Assembly (NCBI GenBank): GCA_023091735.1 | Contig: JALKBU010000557.1 | Location: 1-33,490 of the forward strand | Source: Trichomonas tenax | Taxonomy: Eukaryota; Parabasalia; Trichomonadida; Trichomonadidae | Direction: 5' to 3' | DNA length: 33,490 bases | Shown: in pieces, positions 8,876 to 18,148 of the stretch | How positions within the stretch are numbered: the first letter of the stretch is position 1 | Layout of the letters: each line of letters starts with the position of its first letter | Notes under the pieces: generated by a model | Seen by the model: the letters and a program-made list of their open reading frames with translations, nothing else | Database searches by the model: none | What the model was told of the DNA's origin: nothing | Translations under genes and position numbers: made by a program

Positions 8876-9387
8876 TTGGCCGACGATAAAAATTTATGAT
8901 CTCTTGAATCAATTATTAAGATTTGAAATAAGCTTTTCGAATACTTTCTTTTCATCAAGTTTTTGAGGCTTAGCAATGACTTTTCAAAAATCAAATTTGA
9001 TGATCACAGGATTCGATTGAAAAATATGCTTTCATTTCAGTTATAGGTCAAGAAAACATAGTTATTTTTCTTTGAAATAGCAATTTTTTTGTTTCATTGT
9101 TTTTCGAAAGGCAAAAAAATTAGAAATTGCTTCTTTCTTTTTTAAAATCCTGATTTTTCATTTTATAAACGTAAATAACAAATAATAAAAACATTATGAT
9201 ATTATATACTGAATGTGTTTTACATATAATTTAATCAAACAAATTTTTTTTTTGATTCTTGAATTAAATATTCAAAATTTTTAGCCGTGAACATAGTTAT
9301 CGAGGTGATTAGAAATACTACCAAAAGGATTTTATTGCTCAACAAGGGAAAAAATTACAAAATAAGAGATGAAATGAACAGTATAAT
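8876..9387. other. AT-rich intergenic region
   Basis: It separates two reverse-strand genes and is dominated by A and T runs. Apart from the initiator-like site near its left edge, no gene, RNA or clear repeat is seen. Confidence 0.4.
8894..8899 (-). promoter_or_regulatory. Initiator-like site TCATAA
   Basis: On the reverse strand TCATAA fits TCA(C/T)(A/T)(A/T) and lies about 22 bases upstream of the ATG at 8875. In AT-rich DNA this word is less distinctive than TCACTT, so support is moderate at best. Confidence 0.3.
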
Positions 9388-10308
9388 TTAAGATGGTCTG
9401 AGTTTGTCCAGTGAAAGAAGGTAAGGGATTGGAGGGTGATCTTCAATTGAAGAAATACCTGTTGGAATTTGATTTAATGTTTGATATTGGTCGACAACAG
9501 AATCTTCAAGAGTGCTAATGCCATCTCTTCCAATGTGGTAAACCTTTCCAGCTACACATGATAAACGGAATTTCTTATTCTTCTTTATTTTATTAAACAA
9601 ATCGTTAGCTCTACTTGGTGCTTGCCTTAAGAATGCATTCTTTATCAGTTTAGCAGATGATGTTGTGGTGTTGTAAGAATCGATTATTTCATAAATATCA
9701 TCTTCGAGTTGTTTCTTTGTCACTGATGAAAGTGTTTTGTGTTTGGCTTTGATTGTGTTGTAGTAGTTTAAGATGCTATTTCTTGTGACGTAGTCGTTAG
9801 AATTCACAATCGAGATTATGTGTCCGTTTGCTGCATCAGAAGTTGCTTTGTCAATAGCTGGGAGAGGTCCGAAGCCGATTGCATATACATTAGCATTTGG
9901 ATTGCTGTGTAAAAATGTAAGAGCAAGAATTGCAGAAACAGAAGCACCATAAGAATGTCCTATAATGTAAATATTGGTCCAATTGTTGGATTCCTTCCAA
10001 TACGAACCGATTTTTGTATATGTATTCATAGCTGCTTTATAATACCCTAAAGGAAAAGTACCGAAGGGCGTACGAACTTCATCGTCCTCACTGAGTGTTT
10101 CAAAGTCAGCAGGATCGTTCGATCCGCGAACAGCAATAACGAGATTTGATCCTTCCGAATTTATGCTGAAAACAGGATTATATTTCGTTGATACACTATT
10201 TCTGTATAGGAGCGTCGAATTTTCGACTTGGTATTTTTTAATTTTTGGCGAATATTCTCTGATAGCGTATGTTAATGATCGATTTATGAAATACCAAGAG
10301 AAATTCAT
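9388..10308 (-). CDS. Class 3 lipase (alpha/beta hydrolase)
   Basis: This 306-residue protein has the lipase_3 (fungal lipase-like) layout. VIAVRGSNDPADF (57-69) is the oxyanion-loop strand. IIGHSYGASVSA (115-126) is the GxSxG elbow, with nucleophile S119. SIVNSNDYVTR (166-176) carries the probable acid D172, and H291 in EDHPPIPYL is the probable catalytic histidine. The enzyme should hydrolyse acylglycerol or phospholipid esters; the substrate is unknown. There is no obvious signal peptide, so it may act inside the cell. A perfect initiator-like TCACTT lies 14-16 bases before the ATG, supporting this start. Confidence 0.85.
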   Translation of the reverse strand: MNFSWYFINRSLTYAIREYSPKIKKYQVENSTLLYRNSVSTKYNPVFSINSEGSNLVIAVRGSNDPADFETLSEDDEVRTPFGTFPLGYYKAAMNTYTKIGSYWKESNNWTNIYIIGHSYGASVSAILALTFLHSNPNANVYAIGFGPLPAIDKATSDAANGHIISIVNSNDYVTRNSILNYYNTIKAKHKTLSSVTKKQLEDDIYEIIDSYNTTTSSAKLIKNAFLRQAPSRANDLFNKIKKNKKFRLSCVAGKVYHIGRDGISTLEDSVVDQYQTLNQIPTGISSIEDHPPIPYLLSLDKLRPS

Positions 10309-10621
10309 TTTAAATGAAAAGTGACATTTCTAAATTTCTTGCAACTTCAATATCATTGATTCAGATCAAAATTTAACAAATGATAACAATGCCACACAAA
10401 AGGAATCCATTTATAGAATCTATTATAATAGTTTCGTCATTATATCCCTTTAATATTCAAATTTCAAATTAATCATTGTTAATTAAACAATTTCATTGCG
10501 AAATTTCATAAAGCATGTTTATGGAAAGTATATTTATATGAATGAATTTGCGATTTTGGAAGTTTTGAGATGTGAATGAGTAATTTTAAGGATACAGTTA
10601 GTGTATTATTAAATCATATAT
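10309..10621. other. Intergenic region between lipase and lectin genes
   Basis: AT-rich spacer that holds the lipase initiator-like site and presumably the lectin 3' end signals. Nothing else is recognised. Confidence 0.35.
10319..10324 (-). promoter_or_regulatory. Initiator-like site TCACTT of the lipase gene
   Basis: On the reverse strand AATGTCACTTTTC carries TCACTT, with the putative +1 A about 14 bases before the ATG at 10308. It shares the extended word TGTCACTTTT with the Hsp70 promoter. Confidence 0.5.
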
Positions 10622-11881
10622 TTATCTTTTGATAGAAATGTATAATATCACAAAAATGACCTCAATTCCGAACACCCATGGGAGATATGTTTCAATTCCG
10701 GCAACATCATTGGATAAATCAATAACAAGGGTAGTTACTCCATCGCCTGTCTCAGGGTTAATGCTCTTGAGTAATTCTTGTTCTAATTTGCTCACTGATG
10801 TAGCTGTCTTGAAAATTGTATGTTTTAATGTGGAATTGAAGTTCTCGAGAAGTTGCTGTGTGAAGTTTGAAGCAGTGTTCATAATGCTACGTGCTTCTCT
10901 GATGTTATCTGTCATTTTAATTGTTCTTCTGTGCCATTTTTGGCAATATGGGAGAATCGAAGTTGTAACAAAGTTGTTTAACTCTTTGAATGATGCAACA
11001 TCGTATGTAGCACCATTAATTTCGTCAATAATGTCAAGAACTTGTTCATATGTATTTGCACGTGAAGTGACACCGCCATGTCTTAAAGCAGCTGTTTCGT
11101 GCGACATTTTAACGAAAATTGGATTTCTATAAATATTTAGTTTCGTATTTGGAAGATTTCCTGTGATAACTTTCTTGTTAAGATGAACAGCTTCCTTGCG
11201 AAGCTTGCTTCCAACGCCATCAACGAACTTAATATAGTTGAGATCGACGCGAGATGTCATTTCTTCAGATGCAGCTGTGATTCCGAGATATTTTTGCTGT
11301 AAGCTGATGTTGATTTGTTTCTTAATGATTAGCGGTGGATTCACTTCGTTTTCACCGCTGCAATAAATTGAAATTTCGCCATCTTCAACTTCAATGTTGA
11401 GAGGGATATCGTATCTGTGGTGGAACTGCATTTCATAGTCTGCCACGAGTAGAGAAACGTTAACTAAATCGCCTCCCTTGTTCTCAACAATGTGAAAAAC
11501 TAAAGAGTGTGTGTTATTGTCATCATTGTTGTCTCTAACGGCTATAGACACGAGCAGGCCCTTGAATGCCGCAGGTCCGCCATGTAATTCGCCGTAAGAT
11601 CCATAATTATCAACTAACCAAATTCCCAAACCGCCTCCTCCTGTGCCTTTATGGACACGGAAGTTGAATTTTGCGGCCCAGTTCTGTGGAATCTCAGCTC
11701 TGGTCCAAGCACAGCCGAATTTCTGCTGAACTGGAGGAGTTAGCATAATTAAATCCTTCAAAACCATGACAGAGCCAGCGAAAGACCACGTGCCGATGTT
11801 TCCATTCAAATCTTCGAGAAATGGAGGCACGAGATCGTTAATTGTCTCTGAAAGAGCAAAATACAGAAGGAGTGAAATCAT
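10622..11881 (-). CDS. L-type (legume-like) lectin, ERGIC-53/VIP36-like cargo receptor
   Basis: This 419-residue protein has a signal peptide (MISLLLYFALS). The luminal domain (about 15-215) matches L-type lectins: LVPPFLEDLNGNIGTWSFAG, VLKDLIMLTPPVQQKFGCAWT and GGGGLGIWLVDNYGSYGELHG, the last holding the putative calcium- and mannose-binding loop. A helical stalk (about 240-390) precedes one membrane segment (about 398-416), followed by a very short tail ending SIKR. ERGIC-53 relatives bind high-mannose glycans and move cargo between ER and Golgi; this role is assigned by family. The classical KKxx retrieval motif is not present. The upstream TCAGTT does not fit the initiator consensus. Confidence 0.82.
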   Translation of the reverse strand: MISLLLYFALSETINDLVPPFLEDLNGNIGTWSFAGSVMVLKDLIMLTPPVQQKFGCAWTRAEIPQNWAAKFNFRVHKGTGGGGLGIWLVDNYGSYGELHGGPAAFKGLLVSIAVRDNNDDNNTHSLVFHIVENKGGDLVNVSLLVADYEMQFHHRYDIPLNIEVEDGEISIYCSGENEVNPPLIIKKQINISLQQKYLGITAASEEMTSRVDLNYIKFVDGVGSKLRKEAVHLNKKVITGNLPNTKLNIYRNPIFVKMSHETAALRHGGVTSRANTYEQVLDIIDEINGATYDVASFKELNNFVTTSILPYCQKWHRRTIKMTDNIREARSIMNTASNFTQQLLENFNSTLKHTIFKTATSVSKLEQELLKSINPETGDGVTTLVIDLSNDVAGIETYLPWVFGIEVIFVILYISIKR

Positions 11882-12464
11882 TTTTTTAACTGAAACTCGT
11901 CAACCAGGACTTGTTTTTCTGACTGTTTTCAGTTGTTTATGCATGAACCTACTGATAATATCTGGTGTATAACAATATATATCAAAGATTTTGATAATTT
12001 TGGTTTTAAACATTTCTTTTACTGCCATTAATATAGAATTGAGAAGTTTAGTTTAATCCATAATGAAATTTTCCTTTGACACATCATTTGTTGATTTCGA
12101 AATTGATTTTCATTTTATGGACTAACCAATCATACCACTACAATAAAACACGGATTTAATTTGAACACTACTGTCAAATCCATCAGAACACATCAATTAT
12201 GATTCCATTATTGATTTTCATTTTATGAACTAGCCAATCAAGCCATAATCATAAACCAAATTTTTAAATTGTGTTATCCCATAAAATCGATTTAAACACA
12301 CTAATATTATTTTTCAAATTTTTATTTTGATTTTAATTTAATGTACGCATTATATTTGATTGGCAGTAAAGAATTTTGATATAATATATGAAAATAATAC
12401 CAATTTTACACACAATTTGGTAAGAGTACAATAATACACATTAAAAAATCAATTTGATTTTGAG
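11882..12464. other. Intergenic region with a tandem duplication
   Basis: AT-rich spacer between two reverse-strand genes. Its middle holds two diverged copies of a roughly 108-base unit, listed separately. No gene is seen. Confidence 0.4.
12077..12290. repeat. Diverged tandem duplication, unit about 108 bases
   Basis: ATTGATTTTCATTTTATGGA at about 12100 recurs as ATTGATTTTCATTTTATGAA about 108 bases later. The bases before (ACACATCA) and after (ACTA(A/G)CCAATCA) are also shared. The copies have drifted, so the duplication is not recent. Confidence 0.55.
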
Positions 12465-15400
12465 TTATTCCGTCTTTATCTTGAGTTCATTCAAAGCTTT
12501 CTTTATTGCATTCTTTTCTTCTTCATTTTCTTGCAATGATGTTTTAAGTTTTGATATTGTTTTACGTAATGTTACAATTGCTTTATCCATGTTTTCTTTC
12601 TCTTTTTGATACTGCTCGATCTCAGAATGAAGTTTGATGGTTTCTGCATTTAATGATTCACACTGTGTTTTAGCTTTTGATAACTCAAATACAAGCTTTT
12701 CATTATCATTTTGCAAACTTATAACTAATTTCTTTATTTCAGAGAATTCTTGGCTCTGTGAATCTCTTGCACTAAGCAATGATTCTATTTCTGTATGCGA
12801 TGAAGAAACTAGGCCTCTTAATGTATTTAACTCCTTGAGTAGTTGCTCATTTGCGTGAAGAATGTTGATGATTGGAGTGTCATCTTTCTCCGAGAAACCG
12901 CAGGCTCTTCTGATTTCAATTTGGAGTTCTTTGAGTTCTTTTTCGGCTTTTTCTTTGTCTTTCAATGACTGTGTTGAAATCACTGTTAGCTCTCCTAATC
13001 TTTGCCTTAATATGGATGTCTGTGCCTCTAAAGAAGAAACTTTAACTTGAAGTTGTTCAACTTCAGATTTTTGTGCCATAAACTTGCTTTTCTCTGCTTT
13101 CAGACGCTCATATCTTCCGACTATATCTTCGAAATGAGCAATCAACTTCTTTTGAATGATATTTGTATTGATGTTCTGTGTTTGCGAGCTATTTGCTAAT
13201 TTCATTTGATTGACAACTTCATTTTGAAGTTTCTCATTTTCTTGATTGATTTCATCGATTTTCTTCAAGTTTTCGAGTGATTGCATCTTAAGAAGTTCAA
13301 TCTGCTGCTCAGACATCTTTTGTTTCTGCTCAAGTTCCTTCGTGTAGTTAACAGCGACATCTCTTTCTCTTTGTATTTCCAAAATTTTATTTGTTAAACT
13401 TTGGTTCTCATCTTTCATTGATTTGATTGATTGATTCATGTTTTCTTTCGTTTTCTCCAAATTTTCTTTGTGAATTCTCTCCAATTCTTGAGTCTCTTCT
13501 TCATTTCTAATGCGCACTTTGTCTAATTCTGCAGTTAGAGAAGCAATTTCTTGTCTCAAGTTCGAGTGCTCATTCGTCATTCCTGAAAGTCTTGTTGTTA
13601 ACAATTTGATTGTTTTAGAGTCAACTTGCGCCTTCTTTGTTAAATCTTCGATCTCGTGCTTGAGATTTGTGATTTCTGAATTAAGTGCATCAATTTGAAG
13701 ATATGCTGCAGATTTTTCAGATTTAAGTTTGTCATTTTCTGCTAAAATAGCACTTTTGCTCTTTTCTATTTCAGAAATTTCAGTTAATGTCTTTTGCCTT
13801 TCTTCATCAGATATTTCTTGACCTGCTTCAAGATATTTCTTGTGCAACAATGAGTAATCTTCATTCGATTTCTTCATCTGGATTTGAGTGTCGGCAAGTT
13901 TTAATGCAAGTCTTTCTTTTTCTGTTGTTGCAGCACTTAAAGCAATGTTCAATTCATCAATTCTGCCTCTAACAGATGTGCTTTCGACAACCATTTCATT
14001 GAATGACTCAATGCGTTGAGAGAGAACGACTTTTGTTTGAGCTAATTGCTGTTTTGTTGTTGCTAATTCATGATTGAGATTGATAATTTGTGATTTCGTT
14101 GAATGAAGTTCACGTGTTATTGCTTCAACTTGTTGTCTTTCGTTGCTCAATGCCTCTTTTAGTTCTTTAATTTTAGCTTCGCTATCTGAATTTTCATTGG
14201 CAAACGCAGTGTTTACTTCCTTGAGAGAGTTAATTGTTTGATTTAGTTCCTCTATTTTTGCGTTTAAATCCTGTTCATTTCTCTTTGATAAAGAAAACTG
14301 CGTATCATTAAGTTCGATTGCTGTTCTTGCTGATGCCAAAGATTTCTTGATGTTTGCAATTTCAGTTCTCAAAGATGAACAGCTTGATTTGGATGTTGAC
14401 AGTCGTTCGTTAAGTGAATCAATTTCGTTATGCAGTTTAAGCTTTTCGTCTGATGTTTGGGAAAATTTTGCTTCTGTTTCTTGAAGAGTTATTTTTGTTG
14501 TTTCTAACTCAGCTTTAACGAGTGATAATGAGCTTTTGCTTCTTTGTTCTTCTTGCTTTGTTCGTGCTAATTGATCTTTGAGAGCTTGGACTTGCTCCAT
14601 CAATGTCTTTCTTTCATTCACCAAGTTTGCAAATTTTTCGTTGTCTGTTTTTGTGAATTGTTTGAGAAATTCTAATTCTTTTTCTTGTGATATTACTTTA
14701 GCTTGCAAAAGCTTTTCATTTGATTCCGATTCACTCAATCTTGCTTCTAACATATTTCTATCTTCAAGGAGTTCGTTATATTCGATTTCTTTTGCTGCTT
14801 CGTTATCTTTTAATTTCTTGATTTCATCAGATATCAATTTTGCTCTTTCATCACTTAATGCATCAATTTGATCATCTTTCTTCTTCATAGCATATTTGAG
14901 ATTCGCTAATTCACTCTGTAGCTCCATCAATTGCTTCTCAGCAGCTGAAAATACTTCAGCTTTGCTTTGATTATCACTTTCAGCTTTGTTAATTCTTGCG
15001 ATTAATGAAGATCTTTCTGATTTGACAGTTCCAATTATATCATTCATTTGAACTAATTGCCTACGTGCGTCTTCTAGTTCATTTTGTATTGATTCCTTCA
15101 GTGATTTCGTTGCTGAAAGTTCTCGACTCAAATCTTTGTATTCGCTTGTGACATTATCAACTGTATCTTTTAATCTTTCTATTTCAGCTTGTTGAATTCC
15201 ATTTTGCTCCTGAGCTGCTCTGAGATTTCCTGTTGCCAGATCAAGCTGCTTCTGAAGCACTCGGTTAACTCTGTTTGATTCGTATTCAAGTGTTTCCTTT
15301 TGAGCTTTAGCTTGTGCGAGTTCAACAAGTGCACCTTGAAGACGAGCAATGTTTTCTTTTGCTTGATCCATTCCTTCTGCGAGTTTCCTTGTAAGGTCTG

Positions 15401-16223
15401 CATTGTCTGATTCCAGTTTAGTTATTGTTCCTTGTTGCTGCTCTATGTCGATCTTTGCTTGTTCATTCTTCTGTTTTTCTTGTTGCAATTCATTGTTTGT
15501 TTTTGTTAAATTCTCTTTAAGCGAATCATTGATCAATTTAAGCTCTGAGATCCTTTGCTGTATCTTAACATACGATGATTTTGATGCTTCGCGTTCATTT
15601 TCGATGGTTGTGGACTTCTGCACAGCATAAAAATGTTGATCTTGTAAAATTTCGATTTGTTTCTGCGCTTCTTTGAGTTCTTTCTTCAGATGCTCCTTCT
15701 GCTTCATGAATTGATCATTTTGAATCTGAAAATCGGTTTTCATTTGATCAATTTTAACATTTGCTGCATTGAGTTCAGAACGTAGTGCATTTAGGTCTTT
15801 TTGTTTCTCCTGATCCTCATCGGATGTGATTTGCTTGACTTTGTCGAGTTCTGATTTTAAGTATGCAATTTGCGCTTGTGCTTGATTGAGAAAAGAGGTT
15901 AAATCTTCTCGAATTAGTCGTAGCTGTGTTACTTCTACTGTTGCTTTGTTGAGTTGTTCTTGAAGAAATTGCTCAGCATTTAATTTGTTATCCATGAACT
16001 TCTTTTGTATGCGCAATTGCTCTTTTACTTGCTTGTATTTCTTTTTCAGGTTGTGGGTTTCTTCTAAATGCTTTTGTTTGATATCGCGGGCTTTTTTATT
16101 CGTGTGTTTTCTAATAGTTTCGAAAAATAAATCTATCTCCGCCTGGTCGCTGAGTTGGGTTTCAACTTGGCTTGTTGGAATTTCGGAAGTTGTCTGTATA
16201 TTGGATGATTTTTCCTCATCCAT
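12465..16223 (-). CDS. 1252-residue coiled-coil protein
   Basis: Almost the whole protein, from about residue 28 to the end, is heptad-rich coiled coil with very high Glu, Lys, Gln, Leu and Ser and no proline-rich breaks. The first 25 residues are Ser/Thr/Gln-rich and probably disordered. I see no motor, kinase, GRIP or other terminal domain, so similarity to golgins, myosin tails or SMC proteins would be compositional only. Trichomonads use many such proteins in the axostyle, costa and Golgi-associated parabasal fibres, but no motif here assigns one. It is expected to form long parallel dimers. It is divergent from the BspA-like gene and shares an intergenic region rich in a repeated motif. 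Confidence 0.85.
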   Translation of the reverse strand: MDEEKSSNIQTTSEIPTSQVETQLSDQAEIDLFFETIRKHTNKKARDIKQKHLEETHNLKKKYKQVKEQLRIQKKFMDNKLNAEQFLQEQLNKATVEVTQLRLIREDLTSFLNQAQAQIAYLKSELDKVKQITSDEDQEKQKDLNALRSELNAANVKIDQMKTDFQIQNDQFMKQKEHLKKELKEAQKQIEILQDQHFYAVQKSTTIENEREASKSSYVKIQQRISELKLINDSLKENLTKTNNELQQEKQKNEQAKIDIEQQQGTITKLESDNADLTRKLAEGMDQAKENIARLQGALVELAQAKAQKETLEYESNRVNRVLQKQLDLATGNLRAAQEQNGIQQAEIERLKDTVDNVTSEYKDLSRELSATKSLKESIQNELEDARRQLVQMNDIIGTVKSERSSLIARINKAESDNQSKAEVFSAAEKQLMELQSELANLKYAMKKKDDQIDALSDERAKLISDEIKKLKDNEAAKEIEYNELLEDRNMLEARLSESESNEKLLQAKVISQEKELEFLKQFTKTDNEKFANLVNERKTLMEQVQALKDQLARTKQEEQRSKSSLSLVKAELETTKITLQETEAKFSQTSDEKLKLHNEIDSLNERLSTSKSSCSSLRTEIANIKKSLASARTAIELNDTQFSLSKRNEQDLNAKIEELNQTINSLKEVNTAFANENSDSEAKIKELKEALSNERQQVEAITRELHSTKSQIINLNHELATTKQQLAQTKVVLSQRIESFNEMVVESTSVRGRIDELNIALSAATTEKERLALKLADTQIQMKKSNEDYSLLHKKYLEAGQEISDEERQKTLTEISEIEKSKSAILAENDKLKSEKSAAYLQIDALNSEITNLKHEIEDLTKKAQVDSKTIKLLTTRLSGMTNEHSNLRQEIASLTAELDKVRIRNEEETQELERIHKENLEKTKENMNQSIKSMKDENQSLTNKILEIQRERDVAVNYTKELEQKQKMSEQQIELLKMQSLENLKKIDEINQENEKLQNEVVNQMKLANSSQTQNINTNIIQKKLIAHFEDIVGRYERLKAEKSKFMAQKSEVEQLQVKVSSLEAQTSILRQRLGELTVISTQSLKDKEKAEKELKELQIEIRRACGFSEKDDTPIINILHANEQLLKELNTLRGLVSSSHTEIESLLSARDSQSQEFSEIKKLVISLQNDNEKLVFELSKAKTQCESLNAETIKLHSEIEQYQKEKENMDKAIVTLRKTISKLKTSLQENEEEKNAIKKALNELKIKTE

Positions 16224-16567
16224 CTTTTATTAAACGTATACATTTAAGGTACTAAAATTTAGTTTACAACACAATTGATATGACAAAAATCTAATTTACA
16301 TATCAAATAAATTTACATTTTACATAACATTTTTAATATAAATTTGATAACTTTTACATGTCAAAAAAATTTTTACAAAGCAGATTTACTTTTGTAAATA
16401 ACATAATATTTTTTACATTTCGCAATCAATTTTACATGACAAAAACTGAAATAAATGCAAATATTTTACGGGTGTAAAAATGTCCAACATCTATATAAAC
16501 CGATAGAAAATAAGCAATAAAATCATTTAATTAATTTTTTTCACATATCAAAAATGAATTGAAAATA
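16224..16567. other. Divergent promoter region with repeated TTTACAT(G/A)TCAAA motif
   Basis: The region separates the divergent coiled-coil and BspA-like genes. It holds four of five local copies of a 13-base motif, at 16295-16307, 16353-16365, 16431-16443 and 16540-16552. The fifth copy is at 16610-16622. An initiator-like TCACAT lies inside the fourth copy (16541-16546). Confidence 0.5.
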
Positions 16568-16622
16568 ATGGCAAAATTTTATTTTGTCATTTTTTTCTCC
16601 ATAATCATATTTACATGTCAAA
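16295..16622 (+). repeat. Five copies of TTTACAT(G/A)TCAAA-type motif
   Basis: The copies are TTTACATATCAAA (16295), TTTACATGTCAAA (16353), TTTACATGACAAA (16431), TTCACATATCAAA (16540) and TTTACATGTCAAA (16610). All are in the same orientation and spaced 58-109 bases apart. Related words recur at 27314, 27343, 28986, 32248, 32271 and 32894. They may be factor-binding sites for one or both divergent genes; the function is inferred only from clustering. Confidence 0.5.
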
Positions 16623-16634
16623 AATCAAAATTTA

Positions 16635-18062
16635 ATGTTAAATCTTCTCGAAGCTTGTCAATTAGGAAATAATATATATCCATATGATATAGACAACCAC
16701 ACATTTCACGTTCTCGTTTCTCAGAATTGCGACGCCCTTACACTCGGGTTTGATCTAAAATATCGCGCCGAATTTGCTACAAAAGAAGGATACGTAACAA
16801 TTCCTGATTACTTATCTTTTGGTGGAGTGATTCCTGTTAGGACTATTGCAAATTACGCTTTTACAGAATCAATATTAACGGGAGTTGTTTTTCCTTCTTC
16901 AGTAACAACGATAGACCAGAAAGCATTCTACAATTCGTACATAGAGAGTTTGGATTTCAGACAATGCCGGCTTACAACAATTCCGTACAATTGTTTCACG
17001 GATAGTTCAAAATTAAAAATTCTTTTATTACCATCTGTTACTAGGTTAATGGGTAACGCAATAGATGGAATCAATTTATCGATAATTGGACTGCCAAGTC
17101 CTTTACAAATTTACAAAAATGTATCATATCTTTCTGTAACGAAAATATACTTTTATGAACAATTCTCTTCTATAGATGCATCGTATTTCAATAACTTAAA
17201 GATGTTAAAATCAATAGAAATCGATAATTCATTTTCAATTATTCCTTCTTCTTCGCGAAAACCAAAAATGATACTGGAAACATACTCTACACCGCAAGCA
17301 ATATACAATATTAATCAAAAAAGATCCCTTCAAAGTTATGAAGAAATTGAATCATCAACAATAACTTATACAGTGGATATAAATCACGGAGGACGTTATA
17401 TTCTAGAAGGAGAAGCAAATACTGTTATTGATTTTGCAAAATTAGGTGTTACAAAAGTTGGATCATTTGCTTTTGCAAATTGTGAATCAATTGAAGCAAT
17501 ATCAGGCGATGGACTGACTTACATTGGTTTTGGTAGCTTCAAAAACTGTGTATCGCTCAAACAAGTGGACTTAAACAACTCAAACATAACAACAATCGAA
17601 CGCGAAACTTTTGCGAATGCCGTTGCATTAACAGACATCAAAATTCCTCCTACAGTCGAAATTATCGAAGCTGATGCGTTTGAAAACTCATCACCAACAG
17701 TTTATAAATCTGCTGGAACTTCTGTTGTGTTTAACGGAGATACATCGAAGATGACTTATGTTGGACCTAAGGGAACAACTCTTGGTAATTTAGAAGCACA
17801 ATCAAATGAAACTTCTGATACAACACAGGAAATACAATATCCTGAGCGCACAAAATACATTCCATTCTCAACAGAAAAAATTGTTTTGAAATATAGCATA
17901 GATATAAGGTATTTAGTAATTTGCTTAGTTTTAGCTGCTTTGTTTATTGGCGTTATTATCTTATCCTTAGTTTTCGCATTCTGGCATGTTCAAATTGAGA
18001 GAAGAAACGCTTTAATAGAGTGCCCAGATAACACGCAATTAGAGGACCTAAAACCAAGCTAA
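16635..18062 (+). CDS. BspA-like leucine-rich-repeat surface protein
   Basis: This 475-residue protein has LRR_5 (BspA/TpLRR) repeats, clearest at about 55-105 and 250-360. Examples are IANYAFTESILTGVVFPSSV, VGSFAFANCESIEAI and IGFGSFKNCVSLKQVDL, with the repeating F-x-N-C/x-x-L pattern. Residues about 426-450 form a membrane segment, followed by a 25-residue basic-then-acidic cytosolic tail. BspA-like proteins are a very large trichomonad family thought to act at the cell surface in adhesion or host and microbe contact. A type I protein needs a signal peptide, but none is encoded after the ATG at 16635. A signal-like frame lies just upstream at 16568 in another frame. The true start is therefore uncertain. 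The stop codon overlaps TAAA, the trichomonad polyadenylation-signal word. Confidence 0.8.
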   Translation: MLNLLEACQLGNNIYPYDIDNHTFHVLVSQNCDALTLGFDLKYRAEFATKEGYVTIPDYLSFGGVIPVRTIANYAFTESILTGVVFPSSVTTIDQKAFYNSYIESLDFRQCRLTTIPYNCFTDSSKLKILLLPSVTRLMGNAIDGINLSIIGLPSPLQIYKNVSYLSVTKIYFYEQFSSIDASYFNNLKMLKSIEIDNSFSIIPSSSRKPKMILETYSTPQAIYNINQKRSLQSYEEIESSTITYTVDINHGGRYILEGEANTVIDFAKLGVTKVGSFAFANCESIEAISGDGLTYIGFGSFKNCVSLKQVDLNNSNITTIERETFANAVALTDIKIPPTVEIIEADAFENSSPTVYKSAGTSVVFNGDTSKMTYVGPKGTTLGNLEAQSNETSDTTQEIQYPERTKYIPFSTEKIVLKYSIDIRYLVICLVLAALFIGVIILSLVFAFWHVQIERRNALIECPDNTQLEDLKPS

Positions 18063-18148
18063 ACGCACAAAAAACTAACAAATAACTAACAGATTAATTT
18101 GCATTGTATTATTATGAATAAAACGGTAATTTTTCATGAATAAAATCA

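Noticed and set aside
12465..16223. Golgin or SMC assignment of the coiled-coil protein
   Set aside because: There is no GRIP, ATPase or hinge domain; long coiled coils resemble each other by composition alone.
16600..16670. A short spliceosomal intron joining the signal peptide to the BspA-like ORF
   Set aside because: No GTAYGT-type donor or ACTAAC-type branch/acceptor is found in the interval.
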